DNA from: Deltaproteobacteria bacterium
Lineage (GTDB): Bacteria; Desulfobacterota; GWC2-55-46
Assembly: GCA_021825035.1 (NCBI GenBank)
Contig: JAKAIQ010000110.1
Coordinates: forward strand, 1-7,290
DNA: 7,290 nt
Direction of reading: 5' to 3'
The notes under the pieces were generated by a model. It was given only the letters and a program-made list of their open reading frames with translations. It was not told the origin of the DNA and made no database searches. Shown piece after piece: positions 6,229-7,290 of the stretch (position 1 is the first letter of the stretch; each line of letters opens with the position of its first letter). The position numbers and the translations under genes are program-made.

Positions 6229-6417
6229 CATATCAGGGTGATCCCCTTTCAAGGGGGATTTAAAAGGGAATCCCGTGGTCTGTCTTAATGGCAGAGAATC
6301 GGGAACGGACCCGCCACTGTAAACGGAACGAAATCTGCATCAATTGCCACTGGCTCTTTTGCTGGGAAGGCGCAGAGAGTAGGCTAAACCGTAAGTCAGG
6401 AGACCTGCCCGGATATG
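6229..6417 (+). ncRNA. Cobalamin (B12) riboswitch
   Basis: Complete cobalamin aptamer upstream of the cbtB-like gene. A closing stem pairs CATATC (6229-6234) with GATATG (6412-6417). Inside, in canonical order, are TTAAAAGGGAA (6260-6270), the CCGCCACTGTAA core (6311-6322), GCCACTGG (6346-6353), the GCTGGGAAGGCG block (6361-6372) and the B12 box AGTCAGGAGACCTGCC (6394-6409). Established knowledge of the class is that binding of adenosyl- or methylcobalamin represses the downstream genes. Here a terminator follows, so control is probably by premature transcription termination. This ties the downstream membrane genes to cobalt or B12 supply. Confidence 0.95.
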
Positions 6418-6451
6418 CCTCACGAGTTCTTCGATGGTAAAGAAGGTGAGG
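6418..6451 (+). promoter_or_regulatory. Hairpin of the riboswitch expression platform
   Basis: CCTCAC (6418-6423) pairs with GTGAGG (6446-6451), and TTCTT with AAGAA inside, directly abutting the aptamer's closing stem. It lies between aptamer and terminator and may be one of the alternative structures that switch termination on or off. Which ligand state it belongs to cannot be told by eye. Confidence 0.45.
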
Positions 6452-6483
6452 GGTATGGATATTCCTTTTATTGCTGGAATTTC

Positions 6484-6518
6484 ACCCTTCCTTCATTCTT
6501 TGAAGCGAAGGGTTTTTT
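6484..6518 (+). terminator. Rho-independent terminator (riboswitch attenuator)
   Basis: ACCCTTC (6484-6490) and CTTCA pair with TGAAG and GAAGGGT (6507-6513), with one bulged C at 6506 and loop TTCTT. A T-rich run follows at once. It stands after the aptamer and before the cbtB ribosome site, the standard position for a cobalamin-controlled attenuator. Confidence 0.85.
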
Positions 6519-6555
6519 ATTTTGATTCAAAAATAAAACAAAGGAGGTTCTCAGA

Positions 6556-6729
6556 ATGGAAAGAATCAATGAAAGGGAGGGTTTCTTTAAAACGTTGATG
6601 CCTGCAATTGTTGTCGTTGCGTTGGCCTTTACAATGGTTGTTATAGCCTATGGCATGGAATCGGTTGCCCCGGGCGTACATGACTCTTTTCACGACTTCA
6701 GGCACGTTATCGGGATGCCATGCCATTAA
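6556..6729 (+). CDS. cbtB: CbtB-like predicted cobalt transporter small subunit
   Basis: A 57-residue single-helix membrane protein. The N-terminus is charged (MERINEREGFFK). One membrane segment spans about 14-32 (LMPAIVVVALAFTMVVIAY). The C-terminal tail HDSFHDFRHVIGMPCH carries four histidines (H42, H46, H50, H57) and a cysteine (C56), the metal-ligand pattern of CbtB. CbtB was proposed as the small partner of CbtA in cobalt uptake because both genes recur behind B12 riboswitches; direct biochemical proof is limited. AAGGAGG at 6541-6547 gives a strong ribosome site nine bases before the ATG. The gene lies right after the attenuator, so it should be expressed when cobalamin is scarce. Its next neighbour is not a recognisable CbtA. 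Confidence 0.88.
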   Translation: MERINEREGFFKTLMPAIVVVALAFTMVVIAYGMESVAPGVHDSFHDFRHVIGMPCH

Positions 6730-6741
6730 TTTTTAAAAATC

Positions 6742-6750
6742 AGGAGGAGG
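6742..6750 (+). promoter_or_regulatory. Ribosome binding site deciding the start at 6753
   Basis: AGGAGGAGG lies just before the ATG at 6753. The frame is open from an ATG at 6720 that overlaps the end of cbtB, but that start has no ribosome site and would add a hydrophilic leader containing this site. The start is therefore placed at 6753. Confidence 0.8.
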
Positions 6751-6752
6751 CC

Positions 6753-7178
6753 ATGAACACATCTTTCTATAAAGGAGTCATATCAGGCGTTGTTGCGGGT
6801 ATCGTATGGGGCTGGATATCGATGGTTGTCAACTCGATAAGCGGCGCATTTCCTTTTGAGCACAGTTTTTTCTTCAATGTAGTAATCTTCAGCATAAGTG
6901 GGGCTATTTTTGGCGTTATCGTTTCCGAATTTTTGGTTCTTATCGGAGAGCGTCTTCCTTTTAAAAGGATCTTGCCAAAGGCTATTATGGTATCTACCTC
7001 CTTTTGGCTCCTTTTAAGGTCGGGAGGAATAGTGCTGTCGATCATGATGCCTGACAGGTATCATCCAGAGATACCTCAAGCCATACAGGGTTTTTTTCTG
7101 TCCGTTATCCTTGGGGTACTTGTAAGCCTTCTCTGGGATAAAGAAACGAAGGCACTTACCAGCTATGAGGGTGTTTGA
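6753..7178 (+). CDS. Unrecognised four-helix membrane protein, putative CbtB partner
   Basis: I do not recognise this 141-residue protein. Four hydrophobic segments are visible, roughly at 8-30, 40-64, 76-99 and 110-128. Helix one is glycine-rich (GVISGVVAGIVWGW). H37 falls in the first loop (FPFEHSFFFN), and a second histidine, H104, lies in the DRYHPEIPQ loop before the last helix. Polar and charged residues sit in or near helices (E59, R89). It starts 24 bases after cbtB and has a strong ribosome site, so both genes share the cobalamin-controlled transcript. CbtA would be expected here, but CbtA proteins are considerably longer, around 200 residues or more, and I see no CbtA signature. A role as the alternative transport subunit is inference from position, topology and regulation. 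Confidence 0.75.
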   Translation: MNTSFYKGVISGVVAGIVWGWISMVVNSISGAFPFEHSFFFNVVIFSISGAIFGVIVSEFLVLIGERLPFKRILPKAIMVSTSFWLLLRSGGIVLSIMMPDRYHPEIPQAIQGFFLSVILGVLVSLLWDKETKALTSYEGV

Positions 7179-7210
7179 GGGAACCTCTGCGATAAAAAGG
7201 GTTCCCTCAA
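7175..7210. terminator. 11-bp inverted repeat overlapping the stop codon, probable terminator
   Basis: TTGAGGGAACC (7175-7185) and GGTTCCCTCAA (7200-7210) are exact reverse complements around a 14-base loop. The first arm contains the TGA stop of the preceding gene. A short T-rich stretch (TATTTT, 7212-7217) follows on the + strand. It sits between two apparently convergent genes and may end transcripts from either side. Confidence 0.6.
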
Positions 7211-7216
7211 GTATTT

Positions 7217-7290
7217 TCATCTGCCCCCGTTCCCTCCCGTGTATTCATATATCCCCGCGCCAGCGGAGTTCACCGCGATTTTTTTGAACT
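7217..7290 (-). CDS. Probable C-terminal end of a convergent gene (partial)
   Basis: On the minus strand an open frame enters from beyond 7290 and stops at TGA (7219-7217). The last residues read AGAGIYEYTGGNGGR, preceded by a KKIAVNS stretch: ordinary, protein-like composition with mostly G or C in the third codon position, like the main genes here. Only about 23 residues are visible, so neither family nor function can be given. The frame might be fortuitous, but nothing else explains this end of the window and the repeat just beyond its stop fits a convergent terminator. Confidence 0.45.
   Translation of the reverse strand, partial: FKKIAVNSAGAGIYEYTGGNGGR

Noticed and set aside
7250..7284. 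Possible terminator at the window end (GCGG/CCGC stem followed by seven Ts)
   Set aside because: The stem is only four base pairs, and the T-run is better explained as Lys codons of the minus-strand frame.
1..7290. CRISPR arrays, tRNA or rRNA genes, insertion sequences, transposase or phage genes
   Set aside because: I found no spaced direct repeats, tRNA-like cloverleaf, rRNA segments or mobile-element genes on either strand.

Overview
The window looks like a stretch of a bacterial chromosome, probably from an anaerobic or microaerophilic lineage of the Thermodesulfobacteriota/Nitrospirota type. The reasons are an archaeal-type fructose-bisphosphatase homologue, an AmmeMemoRadiSam radical SAM gene, a BCAM0308-type zinc protein, heavy use of AGG (Arg) and ATA (Ile) codons, and bacterial Shine-Dalgarno sites with a cobalamin riboswitch. 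The lineage is an inference from memory of these families. All complete genes are on the + strand.

Layout. (1) 3-308: a small YtxH-like envelope protein, possibly cut at its 5' end, followed by a perfect 13-bp hairpin (334-362). (2) 439-1542: a homologue of the archaeal/class V fructose-1,6-bisphosphate aldolase/phosphatase. Its fold signatures are kept, but the Schiff-base Lys, the catalytic Tyr and several metal-binding Asp residues appear to be replaced. (3) 1617-3508: a compact run of a BCAM0308 zinc-ribbon protein, the radical SAM gene amrS, and a thiamine-binding MTH1187-family gene that overlaps amrS by 22 bp. A strong 14-bp hairpin follows at 3563-3595. (4) 3695-4303: a MarC-family membrane protein. 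(5) 4425-6030: a CopD-like four-helix membrane protein, a class I methyltransferase and a MacroD-type ADP-ribose hydrolase, closely spaced behind a plausible promoter. (6) 6189-7178: a regulated metal-uptake module with sigma70-like promoter, complete cobalamin riboswitch, intrinsic terminator, a 57-codon CbtB-like gene (predicted cobalt transport) and an unrecognised four-helix membrane protein. (7) 7217-7290: the probable C-terminal end of a convergent minus-strand gene.

How it works together. Sections 1-5 look like ordinary core genome. Section 6 is the most distinctive. Its coding part has about 43% G+C by hand count (6541-7020), against roughly mid-50s in the parts I sampled elsewhere. 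It pairs B12-responsive attenuation with CbtB and, where CbtA would be expected, a shorter membrane protein I cannot name. The cbtB gene is under 60 codons and easily missed. The two observations most worth following are this possible variant CbtB transporter and the active-site-degenerate FBP aldolase/phosphatase homologue.
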